64,000 nt of DNA, taken from Jatrophihabitans sp964252635. GTDB taxonomy: Bacteria; Actinomycetota; Actinomycetes; Mycobacteriales; Jatrophihabitantaceae. Made by a program: the position numbers and the translations under genes. The first letter of the stretch is position 1; every line of letters begins with the position of its first letter. Under the pieces are notes generated by a model. That model was not told where the DNA came from. It made no database searches and saw only the letters and a list, made by a program, of their open reading frames with translations. The stretch spans positions 1 through 64,000 of the forward strand of contig NZ_CAXUNP010000011.1 of the NCBI RefSeq assembly GCF_964252635.1, in the 5' to 3' direction. This document shows positions 27,367 through 35,192 of the stretch, in pieces.

Positions 27367-28332
27367 TCAGGGGGCGAGCACGACCTGGCCGGCGAAGGCC
27401 AGGCCGGCGCCGAAGCCGAGCAGCAGCACGGGCGCACCGGAGGGCACCTCGCCGCGTTCGACCATGCGCGAGAGCGCGAGCGGGATGGTGGCGGCCGAGG
27501 TGTTGCCGGACGTCTCGATGTCGCGGGCGACGACGGCGTTCGGCAACCCGATGCGGCGGGCCAGTGCGTCGATGATGCGCAGGTTGGCCTGGTGCGGCAC
27601 GAAGGCGGCGATGTCCTCGATGGCGACGCCGGCCCGCTCGCAGGCCTCGAGCGCGACCGGGGCCATCTCTCCGGTGGCCCAGCGATACACGGCCTGGCCC
27701 TCCTGGCGGAAGAACCGGCTCTGCTCGTCGATGGTGACCGTGTCGTACTGCGCACCGTCGCTGCCCCACACGACCGGGCCGAACCCGGGGGAGTCGGACG
27801 GGCCGACGACGGCCGCGCCGGCGCCGTCGCCGAGGATGATGCAGGTCGAGCGGTCGGCCATGTCCAGCCAGCCGGAGAAGCGTTCGGACGCGATGACCAG
27901 CGCGTGCCGGGCCTGGCCGGTGAGCACGGCGGCGGAGGCGGCGTTGACCGCGTAGACGAAGCCGGAGCAGCCGGAGTTGACGTCGTAGGCGCCCGGGGAG
28001 TCGATGCCGAGGCGGGTGGCGACGTTCGGGGCGGCGCCCGGCACCGGCGTCGGCATCGTGCAGGTGGCGACGATGACGAGGTCGACGTCCTCGGGGGACA
28101 CGCCGCTGGCGGCCAGCGCCTTGCTGCCGGCCTGCTCGGCCATGTCCACGACCGTCTCGTCGGGGTCGGCCCAGCGGCGTTCGGCGATGCCGACCCGGCT
28201 CTTGATCCACGCGTCGTCGGTGTCGACGCCGCGCGCGATGAGGTCGTGGTTGGTGACGACGTTGGTCGGCCGGTAGTGGCCCAGGCCCAGGATGCGGGTG
28301 CCGGCCGGGCCGGTGGTCAGCGAGAGCGTCAT
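27367..28332 (-). CDS. fabH: 3-oxoacyl-ACP synthase III (FabH)
   Basis: A 321-residue initiating condensing enzyme. The triad is visible as Cys in NSGCSGFVYAV, His in FVPHQANLRI and Asn in TSGNTSAATIPL. It joins acyl-CoA and malonyl-ACP; in actinomycetes branched primers are common, but that is not shown by sequence. The ATG overlaps the fabD stop by ATGA. The next gene, acpP, starts 88 bp downstream. Confidence 0.95.
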   Translation of the reverse strand: MTLSLTTGPAGTRILGLGHYRPTNVVTNHDLIARGVDTDDAWIKSRVGIAERRWADPDETVVDMAEQAGSKALAASGVSPEDVDLVIVATCTMPTPVPGAAPNVATRLGIDSPGAYDVNSGCSGFVYAVNAASAAVLTGQARHALVIASERFSGWLDMADRSTCIILGDGAGAAVVGPSDSPGFGPVVWGSDGAQYDTVTIDEQSRFFRQEGQAVYRWATGEMAPVALEACERAGVAIEDIAAFVPHQANLRIIDALARRIGLPNAVVARDIETSGNTSAATIPLALSRMVERGEVPSGAPVLLLGFGAGLAFAGQVVLAP

Positions 28333-29510
28333 GACGCCTCCGTCCCCGACGACAGCCGGGCCACGGGTAACCCCGCGGCGACGATGTCCCCGTCGTGGCG
28401 CAACCACTCGTCGAGCACGCCACTGGCCCCGGCCAGGATGACCTCTTCGGACCGGTTGGTGCGCACCGTCCCGATCTGCGTGCCGCGATCGACCTTCGTG
28501 CCCTCGTCGAGCGCGTCGGCGCGGGTGAACACGCCCTTGGACGGCATGACCACGACGCGGAAGTCGGGGGTGTGCTCGCCCTGGCCGTGCTGCGGGCGGC
28601 TGGCCACGAGCGTGCGTGCGGCGTCGAGGTCGTCGGGGGTCTTGACGGCGACCAGCTCGACGCCCTTGAGCTCGCGCTTGGCGATGCCGGTCAGCACGCC
28701 GGCCGGCGCCAGTTCGATCGCGGCGGTGACCCCGAGGTGCGCGCAGGTGGCCAGGCAGAGGTCCCAGCGCACGGGCAGGGTGACCTGACGGACGAGCCGG
28801 GCCAGCAGCTCGCGGCCCGAGGTCAGCGCCGAGCCGTCGGCGTTGGACAGCAGGATCGGGTGCGGGTCGGCGATGTCGATCGTCTCGGCGTAGGAGCCGA
28901 GGGCCTGCTCCGCGGGGGCCATGAAGTGGGTGTGGAACGCCCCGGCGACCTTCAACGGTCGGACGGCGCGGATGCCTTCGGGCGGGTTCGCGGCGAACGC
29001 CTCGAGGGCGTCGAGCGCGCCGGCGGCGACGATCTGGCCGGCGCCGTTGCGGTTGGCGGGGGTCAGCCCGGCCGCCTCGATGGCGGCCGCGACCGCGTCG
29101 GGGTCGCCGCCGCCGAGCACCGCGGACATGCCGCTGGGCGTCAGCGCGCAGGCTGCGGCCATCTCGGCGCCGCGACGGCCGGCGAAGGTGACGGCGTCGA
29201 CGGGTGACAGCGCGCCGGCGACCGCGGCGGCGGTCAGTTCGCCGACGCTGTGGCCGGCGACGACCCGTTCCTCGGCGTCGGCGAGCCCGAGCTGCTCGGC
29301 GGCGATGACGCCGAGCGCCACGAGCAGCGGCTGGGTGACGGCGGTGTCGGTGATCTCGTCGGCGTCGGCGGTGGTGCCGAGCCGCTCGAGGTCGAGCCCG
29401 GTGGCCTCGGAGAATGCGGCGACCTGCTCACGCACGCCGTCGAGCTCGAGCCACGGGCTGAGCATGCCGGGCGACTGCGCGCCCTGCCCCGGGGCGAATA
29501 CGGCTATCAC
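28329..29510 (-). CDS. fabD: Malonyl-CoA:ACP transacylase with C-terminal biotinyl-like domain
   Basis: Residues 1-300 form a normal FabD: FAPGQGAQSPGML, the nucleophile Ser88 in AGHSVGELTA, His193 in AGAFHTHFM and the substrate Arg in GRRGAEMAAA. The protein continues after a Pro/Gly linker into about 70 residues (317-386). These read like a barrel-sandwich biotinyl/lipoyl domain (VVMPSKGVFT, then SGVLDEWLRHDGDIVAAG), but the modified Lys position reads TNRSE, so no cofactor can be attached. A plain FabD is about 310 residues. It is the first enzyme gene of the operon; the start is GTG with AGG four bases upstream. Confidence 0.9.
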   Translation of the reverse strand: MIAVFAPGQGAQSPGMLSPWLELDGVREQVAAFSEATGLDLERLGTTADADEITDTAVTQPLLVALGVIAAEQLGLADAEERVVAGHSVGELTAAAVAGALSPVDAVTFAGRRGAEMAAACALTPSGMSAVLGGGDPDAVAAAIEAAGLTPANRNGAGQIVAAGALDALEAFAANPPEGIRAVRPLKVAGAFHTHFMAPAEQALGSYAETIDIADPHPILLSNADGSALTSGRELLARLVRQVTLPVRWDLCLATCAHLGVTAAIELAPAGVLTGIAKRELKGVELVAVKTPDDLDAARTLVASRPQHGQGEHTPDFRVVVMPSKGVFTRADALDEGTKVDRGTQIGTVRTNRSEEVILAGASGVLDEWLRHDGDIVAAGLPVARLSSGTEAS

Positions 29511-29672
29511 GACCTACAGCTTCGTCCTGGTCGGGCCCGGATGGCGACCGTGACACTCACAGCGTTCCGGGGCCAGGTTTGTAGGACATCGACAGTCGTG
29601 ACGGGTGGATTGCCGTCCTGTGGCCGGTCGGCGTCCGATCGGGTTGTGGATTACCTCAGCATCACGCAGTGC

Positions 29673-30866
29673 TCAGACAACCGCGTCGTCGAGGCGCCCG
29701 AGGACCAGGGCCACCCGCAGGGTGAGTGCGCCGCGGGCGTCGGTGGGTGCCTCGCCGCAGATCTCGGCGACCCGTCGCAGCCGGTACCGCACGGTGTTGG
29801 CGTGCACGAACAGCACCCGGGCGGTCGCCTCGAGCGCCCCGCCGGCGTCGAGGAAGGCGGCCACCGTCTCGACGAGCCCACCCCCCGCGGCGACCAGTGG
29901 GCGGTACACGTCGGTGACCAGCTGCTCGCGGGCCTCGACGTCGCCGGCGAGCGCGCGCTCGGGCAGCAGGGCGTCGGCGTCGACGGGCCGGGGCGCCCCC
30001 GGCCAGGCCGACACGGCGCGCAGCCCGCTGAGCGCGGCCCGGGTGACCCGGCCGGCCGCCGCCAGGTCGGGGGCGACCGGCCCGATCACGACAGGCCCGT
30101 CACCGAACACCGGCAGCAGCCGGGTGGCAATCTCGTGGGCCCCGGCCGCGCCGTCGGTGACGCCGCCGACGACCACGACGAGGCGGTCGGCGTGCAGGCC
30201 GGCCATGGCGTCGAGGCCGCGGCGCGCGGCGCGGGTGTGCACGGCGGTCAGGGCGACGTCGGTCGGCCCGCTCGGCGCCGGGCCGACGATGCTGACGATG
30301 GCCCCCGAGTCCTGCCAGCCCAGCGCGGCCAGCTGGCTGGGCAGCGGGTCGCCGACCAGTGAGCCGCTGACCAGGTTGTCGATGACGAGCGCCTCGAGCC
30401 GCCGGTCCCAGGACCCGCGGTTCTCGGCGGCGGTGGCGTAGACGCGGGCAGCGGCGAACGCGATTTCGCGGCTGAAGCGCAGCAGCTCGTTGCGGACCAG
30501 CGCCTCGTCGGTGGGCCCGGCGAGGTCGGGCACGTGCGCCTCGGCGACGGCGATGGCCTCGCGGACCAGCTCGACGGTCTGGGCGAGCGTGACACTGCTG
30601 GCCATGGCCTGCGGCGCGGCGGCGAACACCTCGCCGGTCAGGCGCAGCACGTCGTCCGGGGTCCGCACCCACTCGACGAACGACTGCAGGCCGGCCTGGG
30701 CCACCAGGGTCACCCAGGAGCGCTGGTCGGCGGGCAGCTCCCGGAACCACGGAAGCTTCTCGTCCATGCGGGCGACGCTCTGGGTGGCCAGCCGCCCGAT
30801 CGACTGTTCGATGCGCCGCACCGTCTCCACCTCGAGACCGGCACGCGGCATCAACTCGCTGACCAC
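29673..30866 (-). CDS. fasR: PucR-family regulator, FasR-like
   Basis: The 397-residue protein ends in the PucR-type helix-turn-helix ATARVLFVHANTVRYRLRRV and has a central GGDEF-like fold region (RLVVVVGGVTDGAAG). It lies 162 bp upstream of fabD on the same strand. This is the position of FasR in Streptomyces, a known activator of the fabD-fabH-acpP-fabF operon. By that parallel it should bind the intergenic region 29511-29672, although I cannot point to its box. The start is GTG behind AAAGG. Confidence 0.82.
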   Translation of the reverse strand: MVSELMPRAGLEVETVRRIEQSIGRLATQSVARMDEKLPWFRELPADQRSWVTLVAQAGLQSFVEWVRTPDDVLRLTGEVFAAAPQAMASSVTLAQTVELVREAIAVAEAHVPDLAGPTDEALVRNELLRFSREIAFAAARVYATAAENRGSWDRRLEALVIDNLVSGSLVGDPLPSQLAALGWQDSGAIVSIVGPAPSGPTDVALTAVHTRAARRGLDAMAGLHADRLVVVVGGVTDGAAGAHEIATRLLPVFGDGPVVIGPVAPDLAAAGRVTRAALSGLRAVSAWPGAPRPVDADALLPERALAGDVEAREQLVTDVYRPLVAAGGGLVETVAAFLDAGGALEATARVLFVHANTVRYRLRRVAEICGEAPTDARGALTLRVALVLGRLDDAVV

Positions 30867-30901
30867 GCGACCAGCCTTTCATGCCGCACTACGGTCGGGA
30901 T

Positions 30902-31969
30902 ATGCCAGATGCACGGGACCCGGTCGCCGACCTCAAGCAGATCGCCTACCTGCTCGAGCGGGCCCGCGAGCCGTCCTTCCGGGTGAAGGCGTTCCGCAAC
31001 GCGGCCGACGTCGTCGAGGACCTCGGCCCGGACGAGGTCGCGGCCCGGGTCGAGGCCGGCACCATCGGCAAGGTCAAGGGCATCGGCAAGACGACGGCGC
31101 TGTGCGTCACCGAGTCGGTACGCGGCGAGGAGCCGGAGTATTTGCGTCGCCTGGAGGCCGCGCAGGCGTCGGAGAACGACCCGGCCGACGACGCGACGGC
31201 GGCGATCCGGCAGGCGCTGCGCGGTGACTGCCACCTGCACTCCGACTGGTCCGACGGCGGCTCGCCGATCCCCGAGATGGCGGCGGCCGCCCGGCGCCTC
31301 GGCCACGAGTACATGGTGCTCACCGACCACTCCCCGTCGCTGACCGTCGCCAACGGGTTGTCGGCGGAGCGGCTGGAGAAGCAGTTGGACGTGATCGCCG
31401 GGCTGAACGAGGGCTACGCGAACGACGGCGAAACGCCGTTCCGCATCCTCACCGGCATCGAGGTCAACATCAACGACGACGGCACGCTGGACCAGAAGCC
31501 GGCACTGCTCGCTCGGCTCGACCTGGTGGTGGCCAGCGTCCACGGCAAGCTGCGGATGCCGAGCGACGAGATGACCCCGCGCATGGTGGCCGCGATCGCC
31601 AACCCGAACACCGACGTGCTCGGCCACTGCACCGGGCGCCTGGTGACGGGTGAGCGCGGCACCCGCCCGGAGTCGGAGTTCGACGCCGACATCGTGTTCG
31701 CGGCGTGCGAGGCGTTCGGCGTCGCCGTCGAGATCAACTCCCGTCCCGAGCGGCTCGACCCGCCGACGCGGTTGCTGCGGCAGGCCGTCGAGGCGGGGTG
31801 CTTGGTCAGCATCGACACCGACGCGCACGCACCCGGGCAGCTCGAGTGGCAGGGCAACGGGTGCGAGCGGGCGGCCCGGTGCGAGGTGCCGGTCGGGTCG
31901 ATCGTCGACACGTGGACGGCCGACGACCTGCTCGCCTGGACGGCCGATCACGACCACCGACCCGCGTGA
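30902..31969 (+). CDS. HhH-PHP protein (PolX-like without polymerase core)
   Basis: The 355-residue product has an N-terminal PolX-like helical part with an HhH motif (GTIGKVKGIGKTTALCV), then a PHP phosphoesterase domain: DCHLHSDWSDGG, LTDHSPS, GIEVNI, VASVHGKL, GHCTGRL, EINSRPER and DTDAHAP. The set of His/Asp metal ligands is complete. The nucleotidyltransferase palm present in true PolX is missing. It may be a DNA 3'-end or histidinol-phosphate-type phosphatase; the HhH favours DNA. It starts divergently from fasR, and its stop codon lies in the repeat at 31966. Confidence 0.82.
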   Translation: MPDARDPVADLKQIAYLLERAREPSFRVKAFRNAADVVEDLGPDEVAARVEAGTIGKVKGIGKTTALCVTESVRGEEPEYLRRLEAAQASENDPADDATAAIRQALRGDCHLHSDWSDGGSPIPEMAAAARRLGHEYMVLTDHSPSLTVANGLSAERLEKQLDVIAGLNEGYANDGETPFRILTGIEVNINDDGTLDQKPALLARLDLVVASVHGKLRMPSDEMTPRMVAAIANPNTDVLGHCTGRLVTGERGTRPESEFDADIVFAACEAFGVAVEINSRPERLDPPTRLLRQAVEAGCLVSIDTDAHAPGQLEWQGNGCERAARCEVPVGSIVDTWTADDLLAWTADHDHRPA

Positions 31970-32032
31970 GCGACGCTTGCGGAGCGAACGAAGGACGTCA
32001 TTGCTCGGCCGCCCGAACGGAGTGAGGGCGTG
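31966..32032 (+). repeat. Single copy of the start/stop-codon repeat before the pirin gene
   Basis: The unit opens with GTGAGCGACGCTTGCGGAGC, whose TGA (31967-31969) is the stop of the PHP gene. It ends with GCCCGAACGGAGTGAGGGC followed by GTGA, whose GTG (32030) starts the pirin-like gene behind GGAGTGAGGG. Both ends are identical to the unit that forms the array upstream of kup, with a different centre. Confidence 0.88.
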
Positions 32033-32518
32033 ACCTACGAGAGCGTGCAGCCGGGCATCGTCTCGAAGCACACCTTCTCCGCCGGCGCGCACTACGACCC
32101 CGACAACGTCGCGTTCGGGCCGATCGTCGGGCTCGACGAGCACACGGTCGACCCGGGCGCGGGGTTCGACTGGCACGGGCACCGGGGCGTGCACATCGTC
32201 AGCTGGGTGCTGGCGGGCACGTTGCGCCACGAGGACTCGAACGGCGTCGAACGTTTCGTCCGGCCGGGTGTGCTGCTGGTGCAGTCGACGGGCGGCGGCA
32301 TCCGGCACCGTGAGACGAACGCGTCCGACACCGAGCCGCTGCGGTTCGTGCAGATCACCCTGCTGGGGGACGGGCCGACGTCCGTTGGTACGACGACGCC
32401 GCCGGCGACCGTGGGTGGTGTGCGGATCACCGTCGAAGCCGTGCCGAAGCGCGCCGCGCACGAGTTGGTGCACGAGCTGGGCGGCGGCCGGTATCTCGTC
32501 CTGACACTGCTCGACTGA
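32030..32518 (+). CDS. Pirin-like cupin protein
   Basis: A 162-residue single-cupin protein similar to the N-terminal domain of pirins: FGPIVGLDEHTVDPGAGFDW, then HGHRGVHIVSWVLAGTLRH with His and Glu metal ligands. Some pirins oxidise quercetin; others are redox regulators. The start GTG and ribosome site come from the repeat at 31966-32032. Function is uncertain. Confidence 0.78.
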   Translation: MTYESVQPGIVSKHTFSAGAHYDPDNVAFGPIVGLDEHTVDPGAGFDWHGHRGVHIVSWVLAGTLRHEDSNGVERFVRPGVLLVQSTGGGIRHRETNASDTEPLRFVQITLLGDGPTSVGTTTPPATVGGVRITVEAVPKRAAHELVHELGGGRYLVLTLLD

Positions 32519-32537
32519 GGCCTCGTACGGTGGACGC

Positions 32538-33491
32538 ATGGAGCGAACGAACCTCGGCGGACTGACCACCTCGATCCAGGGCCTCGGCTGCATGGGCATG
32601 AGCCAGAGCTACGGACCCGGCGACTGGGACGAGTCGATCTCGGTGATCAACCGCGCCGTCGAACTCGGCGTCACGCTGATCGACACCGCGAACGTGTACG
32701 GCGCGGGGCACAACGAGGTGCTGGTCGGCCGCGCACTGCACGACCGTCGCGACCAGGTCGAGCTCGCCACCAAGTTCGGCATCGACAACACGCTGGGCTG
32801 GGACCGTCGCACGGTCCACGGGACCGCCGCGTACGTGAAGCAGGCCTGTGCCGATTCGTTGACGCGGCTCGGGGTCGACCACATCGACCTGTACTACCTG
32901 CACCGCCCGCCGCAGGACGCCGAGATCGAGGAGACCGTCGGCGCCATGGCCGAGCTCGTCGACGAGGGCAAGGTCCGTCACCTCGGCCTGTCCGAGGTCG
33001 ACGACGACCTGCTGCGGCGCGCGCACGCCGTACACCCGATCGCCGCGGTCCAGAGCGAGTACTCGATCTTCACGCGGGACCCCGAGACGACGGTGCTGCC
33101 GGCCCTACGGGAGCTCGGGGTCGGGCTCGTGCCGTTCTCGCCGCTGGGCCGCGGGTTCCTCACCGGCGTCCTCGACCGGTCGTCCTTGGGCAACCAGGAC
33201 TTCCGTGCGCGTAACCCGCGCTTCCAGGGTGACGCCGGCGACGCGAACCAGCGCATCGTCGACGTCGTCGTCTCCGTCGCCGAGCGCAAGGGTGCCACCG
33301 CGGCGCAGGTGGCGCTGGCCTGGGTGACGCAACGCGCGTCGGCGCTGGGGGTACCGGTGGTGCCGATCCCGGGCACCAAGCGGCGGACGTGGCTCGAGCA
33401 GAACGTAGCCGCCCTGGACGTCGTTCTCGACGAGTCCGACCTCGCCGAGCTCGACCCGCTCGGCGACCAGGTGGCCGGCGCGCGCTACTGA
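32538..33491 (+). CDS. Aldo/keto reductase
   Basis: This 317-residue TIM-barrel oxidoreductase has GMSQSYGPGD, the catalytic Asp/Tyr in LIDTANVYGAG, Lys in LATKFG and His in YYLHRP, and NADPH-site residues near VPIPGTKRRTWLEQN. It should reduce aldehydes or ketones with NADPH. The closest group appears to be the YakC/AKR13-like reductases. It starts 19 bp after the pirin gene and is probably co-transcribed. Confidence 0.9.
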   Translation: MERTNLGGLTTSIQGLGCMGMSQSYGPGDWDESISVINRAVELGVTLIDTANVYGAGHNEVLVGRALHDRRDQVELATKFGIDNTLGWDRRTVHGTAAYVKQACADSLTRLGVDHIDLYYLHRPPQDAEIEETVGAMAELVDEGKVRHLGLSEVDDDLLRRAHAVHPIAAVQSEYSIFTRDPETTVLPALRELGVGLVPFSPLGRGFLTGVLDRSSLGNQDFRARNPRFQGDAGDANQRIVDVVVSVAERKGATAAQVALAWVTQRASALGVPVVPIPGTKRRTWLEQNVAALDVVLDESDLAELDPLGDQVAGARY

Positions 33492-33533
33492 GCCGCCCCG
33501 CCTGCTGATCGGGAAAGTGGGCAGACCCAGCAC

Positions 33534-34760
33534 ATGAGTGTGCTGCAGTCGCCCCCGTCCGTGGCCGACGGCGCCGAGCAGGAGGACGTCGTGCGGTGGG
33601 TGGCCGAGCACCTCGGACATCTCGCCAGGGAAGGCGCCGACGGGATCCGTCCCGGTGCCTTCGCCGGTGGTCAGGCCGCGGCCGACGCCGCGCTGGCCAC
33701 GCTCGACATCACGAACTACGCCCGCCGTCGCAGCGAGGTGCTGCCCGAGTCCCGTCGCGGCGCGTCGCGGATGTCGCCCTACATCCGGCACGGGCTGCTG
33801 CAGCTGCCCGAGGTGTGGAAGGCCGTCGGCGACGCGCCGCCCAACGACCGCCGCCGCTACCGCGACGAGCTGCTGTGGCAGGAGTACGCGCGACACCTGT
33901 ACGCGCGGGTGGGCCCGTCGTTGGGGGCTCCGTTGCGCAACGAGCAGCCCGCTGCCGCCGCGTGGGAGGGCGAGCCCTGGCCGTCCCGGATGCGCTGCAT
34001 GGAGCACGTCGTCGGCGAGCTGCACGAGAACGGCTGGCTGGTGAACCAGACCCGGATGTGGCTGGCTTCGCAATGGTCGGTACGCGCCGGGGCGGAGTGG
34101 CGGGACGGCGAGGACGAGTTCTTCGTCCACCTGCTCGACGGCTCGCGCGCTGCCAACCGGCTCGGCTGGCAGTGGACGGTGGGCACCGGGAGCGGCAAGC
34201 CGTACGGGTTCAGCCGCTGGCAGGTGCAGAAGCGGGCGCCGCAGCTGTGCCGCGAGTGCGCACTGTCGGACGCGTGCCCGATCGAGGATTGGCCCGACGG
34301 GTCCCGGGGGCCGTCGGTCGACGGGCCCGAGCTCGGGCGTGCGGAGACGCCGGCGGGCCCGGCCGCGGTCGACGGCAGCGGCGGCGCGACCGTCTGGCTG
34401 ACCGCCGAGTCGCTGGGCACCGGCGATCCCGCGCTGGCCGCCGACCCCGACCGTCCGGCCGTCTTCGTGTTCGACGAGCCGTTGCTGCGTCGGCTGCGGC
34501 TGTCGGGCAAGCGCCTGGTGTTCCTGGCCGAGACGCTGGGCGAGCTCGCGGCGACGCGCCGGCTCGAGGTCCGGCTCGGCCGGGTCGTCGACGAGCTGGC
34601 CGACTACGAGCTGGCGACCACGTGGGCGCCGGTGCCGGGGTGGGCGACGCGCGCCGGCGCGTTGCGTCCCGTCGAGGTGCACCCCTGGCCGTGGCTGGCA
34701 CGGCCGAACGGCGGTCCGGTGCGGTCGTACTCGGCCTGGCGCAAATCGCTCAAGGTCTGA
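33534..34760 (+). CDS. Photolyase/cryptochrome homologue with swapped domain order
   Basis: Residues about 50-255 match the FAD-binding helical domain of photolyases (RRGASRMSPYIRHGLLQLPE, LLWQEYARHLYAR, MRCMEHVVGELHENGWLVNQ, TRMWLASQWSVRAG). A Cys cluster CRECALSDACPIEDWP (C239, C242, C248) follows. Residues about 286-390 then resemble the alpha/beta antenna domain (VFVFDEPLLRRLRLSGKRLV, FLAETLGELAA) that normally comes first. So the two halves are in reverse order. FAD binding is likely; DNA repair or light sensing is inferred. It lies 42 bp after the reductase gene. Confidence 0.75.
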   Translation: MSVLQSPPSVADGAEQEDVVRWVAEHLGHLAREGADGIRPGAFAGGQAAADAALATLDITNYARRRSEVLPESRRGASRMSPYIRHGLLQLPEVWKAVGDAPPNDRRRYRDELLWQEYARHLYARVGPSLGAPLRNEQPAAAAWEGEPWPSRMRCMEHVVGELHENGWLVNQTRMWLASQWSVRAGAEWRDGEDEFFVHLLDGSRAANRLGWQWTVGTGSGKPYGFSRWQVQKRAPQLCRECALSDACPIEDWPDGSRGPSVDGPELGRAETPAGPAAVDGSGGATVWLTAESLGTGDPALAADPDRPAVFVFDEPLLRRLRLSGKRLVFLAETLGELAATRRLEVRLGRVVDELADYELATTWAPVPGWATRAGALRPVEVHPWPWLARPNGGPVRSYSAWRKSLKV

Positions 34761-34764
34761 CGGG

Positions 34765-35100
34765 TCAGTTCGTCACGGCGATCTCGTAGTTCCAGACCTC
34801 GCTGTGGACGCCGACCGGTTTCGCGGGCGCGGCCTCGCCGTCGGAGCGCTCGGCGGCGCTGCGGTGTCCATGCGCGAACGCGGGTGAGTTCACCCAGGCG
34901 TCGAAGGCCTGCTCGTCGCGCCAGCGGGTGATGACGAGCCAGGTGGTGCGGTCGTCGACCGGCTTCAGCAGCTCGAAGCCCTCGAACCCGTCCTGGTCGT
35001 CGACGGCGCCCGCGCGGGCCGCGAAGCGGTGGGCGAGCTCGTCGCCGCTGCCGGCCTCGACGGTGATGGCGTTGATCTTGATGATGGTCACGCCCCCCAT
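34765..35100 (-). CDS. MhuD/IsdG-like heme-degrading monooxygenase
   Basis: A 111-residue ABM-fold protein with IIKINAITVEAGSGDELAHR, where the Asn of KINAI matches the catalytic Asn of MhuD. It also has FELLKPVDDRTTWLVITRWR and a His in AFAHGHRSA. MhuD-type enzymes open the heme ring and release iron. The match with mycobacterial MhuD in the first 70 residues is strong by eye; the C-terminus differs. The ATG start has AAGG at good spacing; a GTG three codons on is possible. A long hairpin lies just upstream (35118-35175). Confidence 0.8.
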   Translation of the reverse strand: MGGVTIIKINAITVEAGSGDELAHRFAARAGAVDDQDGFEGFELLKPVDDRTTWLVITRWRDEQAFDAWVNSPAFAHGHRSAAERSDGEAAPAKPVGVHSEVWNYEIAVTN

Positions 35101-35117
35101 TCTCGCCCTTCGCGGCG

Positions 35118-35175
35118 CTTGTCAGCTGAGATGGTCACGATTCGAGCGCGATCAGCGACCATCTCAGCTGACAAG
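35118..35175. repeat. Long perfect hairpin, left bracket of the DUF559 gene
   Basis: The inverted repeat has 19-bp perfect arms, CTTGTCAGCTGAGATGGTC at 35118-35136 and its complement at 35157-35175, with a 20-nt loop. It shares the pattern CTTGTCAG-NN-GAGATGGTC with the hairpin at 36291-36348. It lies between the divergent starts of the MhuD-like gene and the DUF559 gene. Confidence 0.92.
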
Positions 35176-35192
35176 CTGCGCGAATCGGGGGT

